A DNA stretch of 20,101 bases from Aliikangiella sp964411875 (GCA_964411875.1 CAYPMT010000030.1:1-20101); one strand, 5' to 3'. Counted from the first letter of the stretch, positions 1 through 7,449 are shown. The notes: generated from the sequence alone by a model not told the origin. A program made the numbers and translations.

Positions 1-1625
1 TTACATCAAAGTTAATTTATTTAGCCAAGCCGCCCAAAAGTCAACAGGAAGAGCGCCTTGAAAAACAAGGCTTTAAAATAAAAGCTTATGAAGAATCGAA
101 CAAAAATAATCAGGCGTATCGTGTGGATTTAGATAACCCGACTAAACATAACCCACTCGGTTTAAAACTACATATTCATTCGCTTGTTTATCACCCAAGC
201 AAAGAAGAAATTTTAATGCGAGTATCACCAACATCCCTAACTGACGATAATTATATGTACTCTCAGTACCATATTTATGACAGCAAGGGTAAGTTAGTTA
301 GAGCATTTAAAACCAATGGCAAACTAGGCAAAGCCAGTTGGTCAATTAGTGGAAACAAAGTTGCTATTATTGCTTCGGAAGATATCCATGACCCGGCAGA
401 AGGGCGTTTGATTATTGCTGATGTTAAAACGGGAGAAATCACAAAGCCTATTGAGAATTATCAAGGGCATATCCGAGATGTTGATTGGTTGTCTGATACT
501 CAAGTGTTTTTTTTAGGGCATGTTGGTACTAAGAGTGAAGTTTCGTTATTGAACTTAAATGATCAATCGATGATGCCAAGAGCAGCACTTGGCGATGTTG
601 TTTTTACATCGATTGATGTTAACCCTTTTGCACAGTCTATTGTTGGTCTTGGTAGTAGTGATAAGCACCCAACTGAGTTATTCGATCTGTCAAAAAAGGA
701 ACTTAAGCGTTTAACTCATTTGAATACTTGGTTGGCCGATATAAAAATGCCGCAACAAGAAACGTTAACTTACTCCGCTAGAGATAGTGTGAGTTTGCAA
801 GGTATTCTGGTTTATCCGATTAATTATGTTAAAGGCAAACCTTACCCTTTGATTATGATGGTGCATGGAGGCCCCGAAAGTCACATCAGTGATGCTTGGA
901 TTGATCGTTATATCTCACCAGTTAAATACGCTGCTTCTCAGGGATTTGTTGTCTTTTTACCTAATTATCGAGGAAGCACTGGACGAGGCGTTGAGTTTTC
1001 TAAAAAAGGTCAGGCTGACTATGCTGGAGGAGAGTTTAACGATTTGGTTGATGCGATTAATTATTTATCGGATAAAGGCATAATTGATAAACAATATGTG
1101 GGTATTACTGGAGGTTCTTATGGTGGTTATGCTGCGGGATGGGGGGCAACAGCTCTCAGCAAATATTTTGCCGCTAGTGTGATGTTTGTTGGTGTTTCTG
1201 ACCAAGTGTCTCAATTTGGTACTACTGATATTCCTGAAGAAATGTATTTGGTTCATGCGAGAAGTTATCCTTGGGAGCGTTGGCAGTGGATGTTAGAGCG
1301 TAGTCCTATTTATCATACCGATAAGGCTAAAACACCGCTTTTGATTCTGCATGGTGAAAAAGATAACAGAGTCGATCCCAGTCAATCTGTAACTATGTAT
1401 CGTTATATGAAAACTCGTACTAAAACACCAGTACGTTTGATTTTTTATCCTGATGAGGGCCATGGTAATAAAAAGAGTGCCGCTCAATTAGATTACGCAA
1501 TGCGTTTAATGCGTTGGATGACTTTTTATCTTTCTGGTCAGAATAAAGGAAGTAAGTTACCGCCGCTTGAGCTAGATCATAAAAATAAGTTAGAAAAGAA
1601 TTTAACGAAAACAGTCTCCAGGTAG
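1..1625 (+). CDS. S9 family (prolyl oligopeptidase-type) serine peptidase, 5'-truncated by window edge
   Basis: The reading frame is open from the first complete codon at base 3, so the gene starts outside the window; the GTG at 123 is an internal valine codon. About 540 residues are visible. The N-terminal part has the weak repeats expected of a beta-propeller lid, and the C-terminal part is an alpha/beta hydrolase. Counting from the codon at base 3, the catalytic triad is complete: Ser372 in GGSYGG, Asp454 in HGEKDNRV and His487 in DEGHG. The oxyanion-side motif MVHGGPES is also present. The family (S9C-like acylaminoacyl/dipeptidyl peptidases) cleaves short peptides; such enzymes are often periplasmic, but the signal-peptide region is not visible. 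The last residues (TVSR) and the stop lie in a 17-bp tandem repeat. It converges on mdh across a shared terminator. The family call is firm; the exact substrate is unknown. Confidence 0.95.
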   Translation, partial: TSKLIYLAKPPKSQQEERLEKQGFKIKAYEESNKNNQAYRVDLDNPTKHNPLGLKLHIHSLVYHPSKEEILMRVSPTSLTDDNYMYSQYHIYDSKGKLVRAFKTNGKLGKASWSISGNKVAIIASEDIHDPAEGRLIIADVKTGEITKPIENYQGHIRDVDWLSDTQVFFLGHVGTKSEVSLLNLNDQSMMPRAALGDVVFTSIDVNPFAQSIVGLGSSDKHPTELFDLSKKELKRLTHLNTWLADIKMPQQETLTYSARDSVSLQGILVYPINYVKGKPYPLIMMVHGGPESHISDAWIDRYISPVKYAASQGFVVFLPNYRGSTGRGVEFSKKGQADYAGGEFNDLVDAINYLSDKGIIDKQYVGITGGSYGGYAAGWGATALSKYFAASVMFVGVSDQVSQFGTTDIPEEMYLVHARSYPWERWQWMLERSPIYHTDKAKTPLLILHGEKDNRVDPSQSVTMYRYMKTRTKTPVRLIFYPDEGHGNKKSAAQLDYAMRLMRWMTFYLSGQNKGSKLPPLELDHKNKLEKNLTKTVSR

Positions 1626-1695
1626 AAACAGTATTAAAGTGAACACAGTCTCTAGGTAAAAAGAGTCCCTAATTCGGTACAGTCTTTAAGTGAAT
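1611..1695 (+). repeat. Five degenerate 17-bp tandem repeats spanning the peptidase stop codon
   Basis: Units begin at 1611, 1628, 1645, 1662 and 1679 with an exact 17-base period and start ACAGTCT or a close variant. Units 1 and 3 agree at 15 of 17 bases and units 2 and 5 at 14 of 17; unit 4 is the most diverged. The peptidase TAG stop (1623-1625) is inside unit 1, so the array encodes the last few residues and forms the 3' untranslated region up to the terminator. No function is recognised. Confidence 0.75.
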
Positions 1696-1722
1696 AATAA
1701 AGGGAAATAGGCGCGCAATAAA

Positions 1723-1744
1723 AAGCCCTTCGAGTGAAGGGCTT
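1723..1744 (-). terminator. Rho-independent terminator for mdh, probably bidirectional
   Basis: Perfect 9-bp stem AAGCCCTTC / GAAGGGCTT with a GAGT loop. Read on the minus strand it is followed by a T-rich tract (TTTTTATT), the classic form, just past the mdh stop. On the plus strand it is followed by GTATTTTT, so it may also end the convergent S9 peptidase transcript. Confidence 0.85.
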
Positions 1745-1769
1745 GTATTTTTAAGAGTAAAGCTTACTT

Positions 1770-2747
1770 TTAAAATAAATCAGAGCAAGTATCTCTTTCT
1801 TCTTGCAATTCTTTTTCTGATTCTTTCATTTTTTCTATAATAAAGTCGCTATTCTCAAGTCCCTGAACAATTTTCCAATCACCATTTTTACAGGTTACTG
1901 GGTAAGAGTAGATCAGACCTTCTTCAATACCATATGAACCATCTGAGAAAATAGCCATAGAAACCCAGTCATCGCCTGGCGTACCAAGTACCCAGTCGCG
2001 CATATGATCAATAACGCCATTGGCTGCTGATGCTGCTGAGGATGAACCTCTAGCAGCAATAACTTCCGCGCCTCGTTTAGCGACTTTTGGAATAAATTCT
2101 TCTTTGGCCCAAGCTGCATCAACTAGCGAAGTCGCTGATTGATTGCCAACATTGGTATGAGTGATGTCTGGAACTTGAGTAGTTGAGTGATTGCCCCAAA
2201 TAGTCATTTTCTTAACACTATTCATAGACTGACCAGATTTTTCAGCTAATTGATAAATCGCTCGGTTATGATCCAGTCGAGTTAAAGCGGTAATGTTACG
2301 TGGGTTAAGATTAGGCGCATTCTTCATTAAAATATAGGCGTTTGTATTGGCCGGGTTACCAACGACACACACTTTGATATCAGAATTAGCGACGTCATTA
2401 ATAGTTTTACCTAGCGTGCTAAAAATCTTGCCATTGTCTTTCAATAGATCCGAGCGTTCCATGCCAGGGCCACGCGGTTTAGCGCCGACCATTAAAGCAT
2501 AGTCTGAATTTTTAAAAGCGATGCTGGCATCATCAGTACAAACAACATCTTCTAATAATGGAAAAGCACAGTCATTGAGTTCCATTTTAACGGCTTCTAG
2601 AACTTTAAGAGCTGGCGTAATCTCTAATAACTGTAGAATAACTGGCTGATCGTTGCCCAGCATTTCACCAGATGCGATGCGGAAAAGTAACGAGTAACAA
2701 ATTTGGCCGGCAGCGCCGGTAACAGTAATACGAACAGGTTGTTTCAT
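1770..2747 (-). CDS. mdh: Malate dehydrogenase (NAD-dependent, dimeric cytosolic-like type)
   Basis: Encodes 325 residues from the ATG at 2747, the usual length for this bacterial MDH type. The frame is open ten codons further to a TTG at 2777, but homologues begin near MKQPVRITVTG, so the ATG is preferred; AGAGGA lies 11 bases upstream of it. The enzyme converts malate and oxaloacetate with NAD(H) in the TCA cycle. Visible marks are the Rossmann loop GAAGQIC (residues 11-17), the substrate-binding mobile loop around GPGMERSDLL, the catalytic pair from LTRLDHNRA (Arg/Asp) and WGNHSTTQ (His). Cys17 stands where Gly, Ala or Ser is common, probably tolerated. It is a single-gene unit with its own upstream promoter candidate and a strong downstream terminator. 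NADH from this step can feed the complex I encoded downstream in the window. Lactate dehydrogenase is unlikely given the full MDH signature. Confidence 0.96.
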   Translation of the reverse strand: MKQPVRITVTGAAGQICYSLLFRIASGEMLGNDQPVILQLLEITPALKVLEAVKMELNDCAFPLLEDVVCTDDASIAFKNSDYALMVGAKPRGPGMERSDLLKDNGKIFSTLGKTINDVANSDIKVCVVGNPANTNAYILMKNAPNLNPRNITALTRLDHNRAIYQLAEKSGQSMNSVKKMTIWGNHSTTQVPDITHTNVGNQSATSLVDAAWAKEEFIPKVAKRGAEVIAARGSSSAASAANGVIDHMRDWVLGTPGDDWVSMAIFSDGSYGIEEGLIYSYPVTCKNGDWKIVQGLENSDFIIEKMKESEKELQEERDTCSDLF

Positions 2748-2792
2748 GATGGTTAAAGTCCTCTGATTGGAAGGCAAGAGATATTGAGTGAG

Positions 2793-2801
2793 ATTTTAGC
2801 A
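2793..2801 (-). promoter_or_regulatory. Candidate extended -10 promoter element for mdh
   Basis: The minus strand reads TGCTAAAAT, an extended -10 (TGn plus TAAAAT), about 45 bases upstream of the mdh ATG. No good -35 hexamer is seen at the expected distance, so the call rests on the extended -10 alone. Confidence 0.4.
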
Positions 2802-2828
2802 TATGTGACAAAATTATCTATTTGTTGT

Positions 2829-2840
2829 GTCTAATTAGAC
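2829..2840. promoter_or_regulatory. Perfect 12-bp palindrome in the divergent control region, operator candidate
   Basis: GTCTAATTAGAC is its own reverse complement. It lies about 28 bases upstream of the mdh extended -10 candidate, a position suited to a dimeric activator or repressor. No known regulator consensus is assigned. Confidence 0.35.
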
Positions 2841-2955
2841 TAGAAAATAGCCCTTGGCTTTATTGGCTTAAGAGATTTTGACCCTTGAGTTGTTTATAAT
2901 GGCTCAAATAGTAAACAATATAATCAGGGCTTTGATTTTTAACCGCTCACTCAGC

Positions 2956-2964
2956 TGGTATAAT
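2956..2964 (+). promoter_or_regulatory. Candidate extended -10 promoter for the 3065-6648 gene group
   Basis: TGGTATAAT is a consensus extended -10 element about 100 bases upstream of the first gene of the group. No convincing -35 is present at 17 bases; extended -10 promoters can work without one. Another TATAAT at 2919-2924 is a weaker alternative. Confidence 0.45.
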
Positions 2965-3064
2965 ACCCGACAATAATTGAGTTTAATCAAAAAGAACAGC
3001 AAGCTTTCCTGACGGATGATTTAATCCATTGATTTAATAGTCGGTCATGTTTAAAGGGCATTTT

Positions 3065-4156
3065 ATGCAATTACTAAAATCATTAATCTGTTTTCAAGGG
3101 TTTGACAATGGTCGGCGCTTTCTAATTATTAGTGTAGTCTGTTATTTATTGGTTTTAGTTTTGAACTCTATGACAGCAAAGTTGATTTTTTTAATCATCT
3201 TGTTGCCTTTTTTAGCTAGTGCATCAGTTCGACGAGTTCGAGATGCTGGCTTTAGAATGCCATTGGCGGTTATTCCAATACTCAGCTTCATCATTTGTGT
3301 TTTAGGTATTACAAGCGTTGAGAATGTGGTTGTTCGTTGGATATTATTAATTTTATCGCTAGTGATAACGATTGCTATAGCCATGTTAAGCAATGCCAGA
3401 GTTAGACGAACTCAAGAGCATATTTTAGGTTATGCTGGCCCGGTTGATTTGCGGCTCAATGAGCAAGAATCAGTGAACAGACATGCTCGAGTTGAGCCCA
3501 CACTAGATAGTGGAGCAGATGTAACGCTATTAAGACAATCCAATACCATAGAACGTTTAGCAAATGAACCGACTGCGGATAACTTTCGTCAAACTCATCG
3601 ACAAAAAGCTTCTAGCTTTGATAGCTTGATTGAGAGTATAAAGGCTTGGGTAATTCCCAATATAAAGTTAGTGATTTTAGTTGCCGCAGGTATTATCTTG
3701 ATTTCTTTATTATTGATTTGGTTTGGAGGCAGTGAATCATCTGAAGATAAGCCTAAACTTGCTAATGAAACCACACAAACAGTCAAACAGCGCAAGCATA
3801 AAATAGAAATGCCAGATAGCTTTTGGTTAATGCTCGATCAAAACGATGGTTTAACGATTGCTTGGGAAGGCGATATTATTGATGATCAAATTTTATGGTC
3901 AGCAGATACGGAAACAAATAATAAAGAATGTATGCAAATTCAATTTAATAACCAAGATGCATTTCGTGTGATTCAAGTAGAAGTTAAAGGTCAAGGCGAT
4001 TACTATGCAGATTTCTCGCCACTCGATACACAAGTAATAATTCAAGCCATAGCGAAAAAAAGTCAATTTAAACTTTGTGGCTATTCATTTTCATTAAAAG
4101 GCACTCAAGCAATTTTAAGAACACATAAAAAATATTCAAGCTACTTTAAAAATTAA
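3065..4156 (+). CDS. DUF805-like multi-pass membrane protein with a C-terminal domain of unknown function
   Basis: Encodes 363 residues from the ATG at 3065, chosen because AAAGGG lies six bases before it; an in-frame ATG at 3047 has no ribosome binding site. The first ~115 residues resemble DUF805: a GF..GRRF start, four hydrophobic segments (about 19-36, 40-57, 66-84, 91-110) and the family-like SVRRVRDAGF motif between segments 2 and 3. A hydrophilic, probably cytoplasmic, linker of about 95 residues follows, then a fifth membrane segment (around 205-223). The last ~120 residues would face the periplasm; they contain two cysteines (in ECMQIQ and KLCGY) that could form a disulfide. I do not recognise this C-terminal domain. 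It is the first of three same-strand genes, 34 bases before the zinc peptidase. Function unknown. Confidence 0.75.
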   Translation: MQLLKSLICFQGFDNGRRFLIISVVCYLLVLVLNSMTAKLIFLIILLPFLASASVRRVRDAGFRMPLAVIPILSFIICVLGITSVENVVVRWILLILSLVITIAIAMLSNARVRRTQEHILGYAGPVDLRLNEQESVNRHARVEPTLDSGADVTLLRQSNTIERLANEPTADNFRQTHRQKASSFDSLIESIKAWVIPNIKLVILVAAGIILISLLLIWFGGSESSEDKPKLANETTQTVKQRKHKIEMPDSFWLMLDQNDGLTIAWEGDIIDDQILWSADTETNNKECMQIQFNNQDAFRVIQVEVKGQGDYYADFSPLDTQVIIQAIAKKSQFKLCGYSFSLKGTQAILRTHKKYSSYFKN

Positions 4157-4190
4157 TGGGTTTTGATTTTATTTCAATGAGGTAAGAGCT

Positions 4191-5120
4191 ATGCGGTGGC
4201 GTGGTAATCGAAAAAGTGACAATGTTGATGATCAACGAGGAGTTAAGTATTCTTCTCGTCAAGGCTTATTGGGAGGAGGTCGAGGTGGCGGTTTGTTGCG
4301 TTTCTTGCCAGTAGTGTTTAAGTTATTAGGCGTGAAGGGAACGTTAATTGCTGCCGCTGCGGTGATTGGCTATGGTTTCTGGAGTGGCAATTTGACACAG
4401 CTACTTGGTTTGGTTGGCGGCCAGCATGGTCATAGCCAAGTCACTCAAACAAGACAGCCTATTCAACAGAGTACAGAAGAAAAAGAATTAGTTGATTTTG
4501 TATCCGTGATTTTGGCAGACACCGAACAAACTTGGCATCAAATTTTTGAACAAACGGGCCAAAAATATAAAGAGCCAACATTGGTTCTGTTTAGGGATGT
4601 TGTTAAGTCCGCTTGTGGTATGGCAGAAGCGGCTATGGGACCTTTTTATTGCCCTGCCGATCAAAAGGTTTATATTGATTTAGGTTTTTATGATCAATTA
4701 AAAAATCGCTTTAAAGCACCTGGTGATTTTGCCCAAGCTTATGTTATTGCCCATGAAGTTGGTCATCATATTCAAACATTGCTTGGTATTTCGCAAAAAG
4801 TTCATGCAGCTCGTCAAAAAGTGAGTAAAGTCGAAGGTAATCGATTATCGGTTCGACAAGAACTGCAAGCAGATTGCTTGGCTGGTGTGTGGGCTTTTCA
4901 TGCAGATAAACGCAATATGCTCGAAATCGGTGATCTAGAAGAAGGTTTAAGAGCGGCTAGTGCTATTGGTGATGATACGATACAAAAACATTCTCATGGA
5001 CATGTTGTGCCAGACTCTTTTACTCACGGCTCTTCAGAACAACGAGTTAGATGGTTTAAAACCGGATTTACCAGTGGTGATATGAAACAGTGTGATACGT
5101 TTTCTCGTGAAACTTATTAA
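4191..5120 (+). CDS. ypfJ: YpfJ-type neutral zinc metallopeptidase, membrane-anchored
   Basis: Encodes 309 residues; TGAGGT is placed seven bases before the ATG. An N-terminal basic and glycine-rich stretch (RWRGNRKSDN, then GLLGGGRGGG) precedes a single hydrophobic segment near residues 45-65, predicting an inner-membrane anchor with the enzyme domain outside. The zinc site is HEVGHH at 188-193, with the downstream acidic motif QELQADCLAG (Glu224, Asp228) supplying the likely third ligand. The motif KSACGMAEAAMGPFYCPADQ, typical of this family (PF04228), is present, as is the C-terminal DSFTHGSSEQR. Family membership is clear, but physiological substrates of YpfJ proteins are not established to my knowledge. 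It sits between a DUF805-like membrane protein and a HerA-like ATPase, probably in one transcript. Confidence 0.93.
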   Translation: MRWRGNRKSDNVDDQRGVKYSSRQGLLGGGRGGGLLRFLPVVFKLLGVKGTLIAAAAVIGYGFWSGNLTQLLGLVGGQHGHSQVTQTRQPIQQSTEEKELVDFVSVILADTEQTWHQIFEQTGQKYKEPTLVLFRDVVKSACGMAEAAMGPFYCPADQKVYIDLGFYDQLKNRFKAPGDFAQAYVIAHEVGHHIQTLLGISQKVHAARQKVSKVEGNRLSVRQELQADCLAGVWAFHADKRNMLEIGDLEEGLRAASAIGDDTIQKHSHGHVVPDSFTHGSSEQRVRWFKTGFTSGDMKQCDTFSRETY

Positions 5121-5184
5121 TAGTCATGAAAACTATTAGTATCAATCAATTTAAAAATAACAACCTAATAAAAGAATCAATAAA

Positions 5185-6648
5185 ATGATACAAGAAGAAT
5201 CAAATTTAATCATTGGTAAGAGTGAGACAGTTCAAAAACTTTACTTACCATTAGCTAATCGCCATGGTTTAGTTGCGGGAGCGACAGGAACGGGTAAAAC
5301 AGTTACGCTACAGATTTTAGCTGAAGGTTTTGTTGAGCAAGGTGTACCAGTTTTTATGGCCGATATAAAAGGTGATTTAAGTGGTATTACTCAAACCGGC
5401 AGTGATAAACCAAAACTAAAAGAAAGAGCTGATAAAACAGGTGTGAATGGTTATAGCCCCTGTGGTTTCCCGACAGTTTTTTGGGATTTGTTTGGTAAAC
5501 GGGGGCATGGACTTAGAACAACCGTTTCAGAAATAGGCCCTTTACTATTATCACGATTACTTCAGCTCAATGAAGTCCAAGAAGGTGTTATCAATGTTCT
5601 ATTCAAACTGGCGGATGATCAAGGGCTACTTTTATTAGACTTAAAAGATTTACGCAGCATGTTAACTTATGTTGGTGAACATTCAAAAGATCTCACGCTG
5701 GAGTATGGTTCAGTGAGTACGCGTTCTATTGGTGCGATACAACGTAAGCTTTTAGTCTTAGAACAGCAAGGTGCAGAAAACTTTTTTGCCGAGCCGGCAT
5801 TAAAGCTCGAAGATTTTATGCGAACAACAAGAGATGGTAAAGGTTATGTTAATTTATTGTTAGCCGATGAGTTGATGGCGGCGCCCAATTTATACACAAC
5901 TTTTTTACTTTGGTTATTGTCAGAGTTATTTGAAGAATTGCCAGAGGTTGGAGATCTAGATAAACCTAAATTAGTTTTCTTTTTTGATGAGGCTCATTTG
6001 CTTTTTAAAAATGCGTCGTCTGCTTTTATAGAAAAAGTTGAGCAAGTTGTTCGTCTAATTCGCTCAAAAGGTGTCGGTGTTTATTTTATTACTCAAAACC
6101 CAACAGATATTCCTGACACGATACTCAGTCAATTGGGTAATCGTATTCAACATGCTTTGAGAGCATTTACACCTAAAGATCAAAAAGCAGTTAAAAGTTC
6201 GGCTGAAACTTTTCGTCAAAATCCTGCGTTTGATGTGAAAGAAGTGATTACTCAATTAGGTGTTGGTGAAGCTTTAGTTTCAACGCTTGATCCTGACGGA
6301 ATTCCACGTATGGTTGAGAAAACAAAAATAAGGCCGCCGGAATCTCGTATGGGGCCAATTACTGATACGGAACATGCTGAAGTCAGAAAGCAAAGTCCGA
6401 TTGGTGAGTATTATGATAAAGTGATTGATAGAGAAAGTGCTTTTGAACAAATTAAAGAACGTCGCAAAGCCAAGCAAGAACTGATTGAGAAAGAAGAAAA
6501 AGAGCCTGAAAAAAAGACAGAAAAAAGAACGACCCGACGAGGTGAAAGTTTTGCGCAAACGGCACTTAAAAGCGTTACACGAATGGTTACCTCATCACTA
6601 GGTCAGCGAATTATTCGTGGCGTTTTAGGGTCGTTTTTAAAACGCTAA
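5185..6648 (+). CDS. yjgR: HerA-like ATPase/helicase of the DUF853 (YjgR) family
   Basis: Encodes 487 residues, near the usual size of this family. The Walker A motif GATGTGKT is at residues 32-39. The Walker B strand KLVFFFDEAH has Asp268-Glu269. A later TQNPTDIPDTILSQLGNRIQHALRAF segment (shared by HerA/FtsK-type ATPases) includes the sensor and arginine-finger region. The C-terminus has a charged Lys/Glu-rich linker (about 425-455) and then a conserved basic tail. HerA-type proteins form hexamers that move along DNA; the cellular role of the YjgR branch is poorly known. The ribosome binding site is weak (AAAAGAA region). The 64-base gap after the zinc peptidase contains no terminator, so co-transcription is likely. 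Confidence 0.93.
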   Translation: MIQEESNLIIGKSETVQKLYLPLANRHGLVAGATGTGKTVTLQILAEGFVEQGVPVFMADIKGDLSGITQTGSDKPKLKERADKTGVNGYSPCGFPTVFWDLFGKRGHGLRTTVSEIGPLLLSRLLQLNEVQEGVINVLFKLADDQGLLLLDLKDLRSMLTYVGEHSKDLTLEYGSVSTRSIGAIQRKLLVLEQQGAENFFAEPALKLEDFMRTTRDGKGYVNLLLADELMAAPNLYTTFLLWLLSELFEELPEVGDLDKPKLVFFFDEAHLLFKNASSAFIEKVEQVVRLIRSKGVGVYFITQNPTDIPDTILSQLGNRIQHALRAFTPKDQKAVKSSAETFRQNPAFDVKEVITQLGVGEALVSTLDPDGIPRMVEKTKIRPPESRMGPITDTEHAEVRKQSPIGEYYDKVIDRESAFEQIKERRKAKQELIEKEEKEPEKKTEKRTTRRGESFAQTALKSVTRMVTSSLGQRIIRGVLGSFLKR

Positions 6649-6714
6649 AAAAACCAATTAAGTTGCCTGAAATAAGTTTATAAAGCTCAACTTAGGCGTT
6701 ATCGTTTTAGAGCG
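6649..6714. other. Convergent 66-bp gap between the HerA-like and NUDIX genes
   Basis: Contains an inverted repeat AAGTTG (6660-6665) / CAACTT (6688-6693) with a 22-base loop. On the minus strand this is followed, after a short spacer, by a run of seven T (complement of 6647-6653). It could be a weak terminator for the NUDIX gene; the stem is short and the loop long, so it is not called as a firm terminator. Confidence 0.3.
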
Positions 6715-7242
6715 CTAGAGCTTTTTGTAAAGCGTTTGAATAAGCGCTAGTTGTTCAGGGAAACGCCAATCTTTTTTATTGATGTTTTGAGGATTTACCC
6801 ATAAAACGTCCAGCACTTCACTTTTATCATAGCTATTTATGTTATCTAACTTTTTTGTTGTGCTCGATTCGTTATTTAAATAGCAGTGATATAAATGAAA
6901 GCCATTATTAAAAACCTGTAATTCCTTTCCAACAGTCACTGAGTAGCCAGTTTCTTCCCAGGTTTCACGGTGTGCTGTGCATTGAGCTGATTCATCTGTT
7001 TTATTCGTCCCACCAGGAATCCCCAACTTATTATTAAGTCGATGTATTATCACTAATAACTGATTATTGTGTTTTATTAAACAGCCTCCGTTGGCAGAAG
7101 TCGTTTCAATATAATTCTTATCAATATTGCAAGGTGGCGAAGTAGTTTTTGTGCAGCTACTTATTACTGAGCTTGTTACTACTAAAAAAGTCACAATTAA
7201 AAAAATAATTGATAGTCGCAATGTGACTCTTATTCGTTGCAT
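6715..7242 (-). CDS. NUDIX hydrolase with a predicted lipoprotein signal sequence
   Basis: Encodes 175 residues. Residues 78-100 match the 23-residue NUDIX box exactly: Gly78, Glu84, the R92-E93-x-x-E96-E97 core and Gly99. This predicts Mg-dependent cleavage of a nucleoside-diphosphate-linked compound; the substrate cannot be told. Unlike most NUDIX enzymes, it begins with a basic tip (MQRIRVTLR), a hydrophobic core (residues 10-27) and VISSC, where Cys30 fits the lipobox. The residue after Cys30 is Thr, not Asp, which in enteric bacteria favours outer-membrane sorting. The protein would then be periplasmic and lipid-anchored. Cysteines at 38, 54 and 88 are also present. An alternative is an uncleaved N-terminal membrane anchor. 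It is a single minus-strand gene convergent with the HerA-like gene; its start region forms a hairpin. Confidence 0.88.
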   Translation of the reverse strand: MQRIRVTLRLSIIFLIVTFLVVTSSVISSCTKTTSPPCNIDKNYIETTSANGGCLIKHNNQLLVIIHRLNNKLGIPGGTNKTDESAQCTAHRETWEETGYSVTVGKELQVFNNGFHLYHCYLNNESSTTKKLDNINSYDKSEVLDVLWVNPQNINKKDWRFPEQLALIQTLYKKL

Positions 7243-7258
7243 AGGAGTTTTTCTCCTA
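7242..7258 (-). promoter_or_regulatory. Hairpin covering the Shine-Dalgarno of the NUDIX gene
   Basis: The minus strand reads TAGGAG-AAAAA-CTCCTA followed by TG, so a perfect 6-bp stem with a five-A loop ends on the A of the ATG. The 5' arm contains AGGAG, the only good ribosome binding site, ten bases before the start codon. If formed in mRNA the stem would hide it. Confidence 0.45.
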
Positions 7259-7377
7259 ATTTTAAAGGCTTATAGTATTAATTGCATAAGTTACTTTAAA
7301 GTTATCTAAAAAACTAGTCATTCTAATGAATAAAGTTGATATAAGAATGGATTAATATGAATTGATTATTACGATTG

Positions 7378-7449
7378 TTTTTATAGGCAATTATTGATAA
7401 CCTGCTTGCAGGTCTCCGTAGCCTAACACTCTTTTATTGTCTATAAAAA
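7378..7449 (+). promoter_or_regulatory. Nested inverted repeats upstream of the DUF4332 gene, possible structured leader
   Basis: Bases 7378-7391 (TTTTTATAGGCAAT) pair with 7436-7449 (ATTGTCTATAAAAA) over 14 positions, the single mismatch becoming a G-U pair in RNA. Inside lies a second perfect hairpin, ACCTGC-TT-GCAGGT (7400-7413). The outer stem ends 46 bases before the ATG at 7496. It could be a 5' leader, a small RNA or a protein-binding site; no known riboswitch class was recognised. Confidence 0.35.

Larger units (their letters stand above)
2748..3064. other. 317-bp divergent intergenic control region (mdh / DUF805-like gene)
   Basis: No gene is seen here. It holds the mdh promoter candidate and the 12-bp palindrome on the mdh side. 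On the other side it holds an extended -10 (2956-2964) and, just before the next gene, a direct repeat TGATTTAAT (3018-3026 and 3030-3038). The rest is AT-rich without recognisable structure. Confidence 0.7.

Noticed and set aside
123..125. GTG as the start of the S9 peptidase gene
   Set aside because: The frame continues open with propeller-like sequence to the window start, so this is an internal valine codon of a truncated gene.
865..1083. 72-codon plus-strand open frame inside the S9 peptidase gene
   Set aside because: It lies entirely within the hydrolase domain in another frame and has no recognisable protein features.
2697..2699. Cys17 in the Mdh dinucleotide-binding loop as a damaged active site
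   Set aside because: The third position of this glycine motif is variable (Gly, Ala or Ser) in the family and all catalytic residues are intact.
6660..6697. Possible H-type pseudoknot (AAGTTG/CAACTT with GCCT/AGGC) in the convergent gap
   Set aside because: The stems are short, share a base and sit in untranslated convergent sequence; chance pairing is likely.
7127..7309. 60-codon plus-strand open frame antisense to the NUDIX gene 5' end
   Set aside because: It is mostly the complement of the NUDIX signal region, has no ribosome binding site, and no family resemblance.
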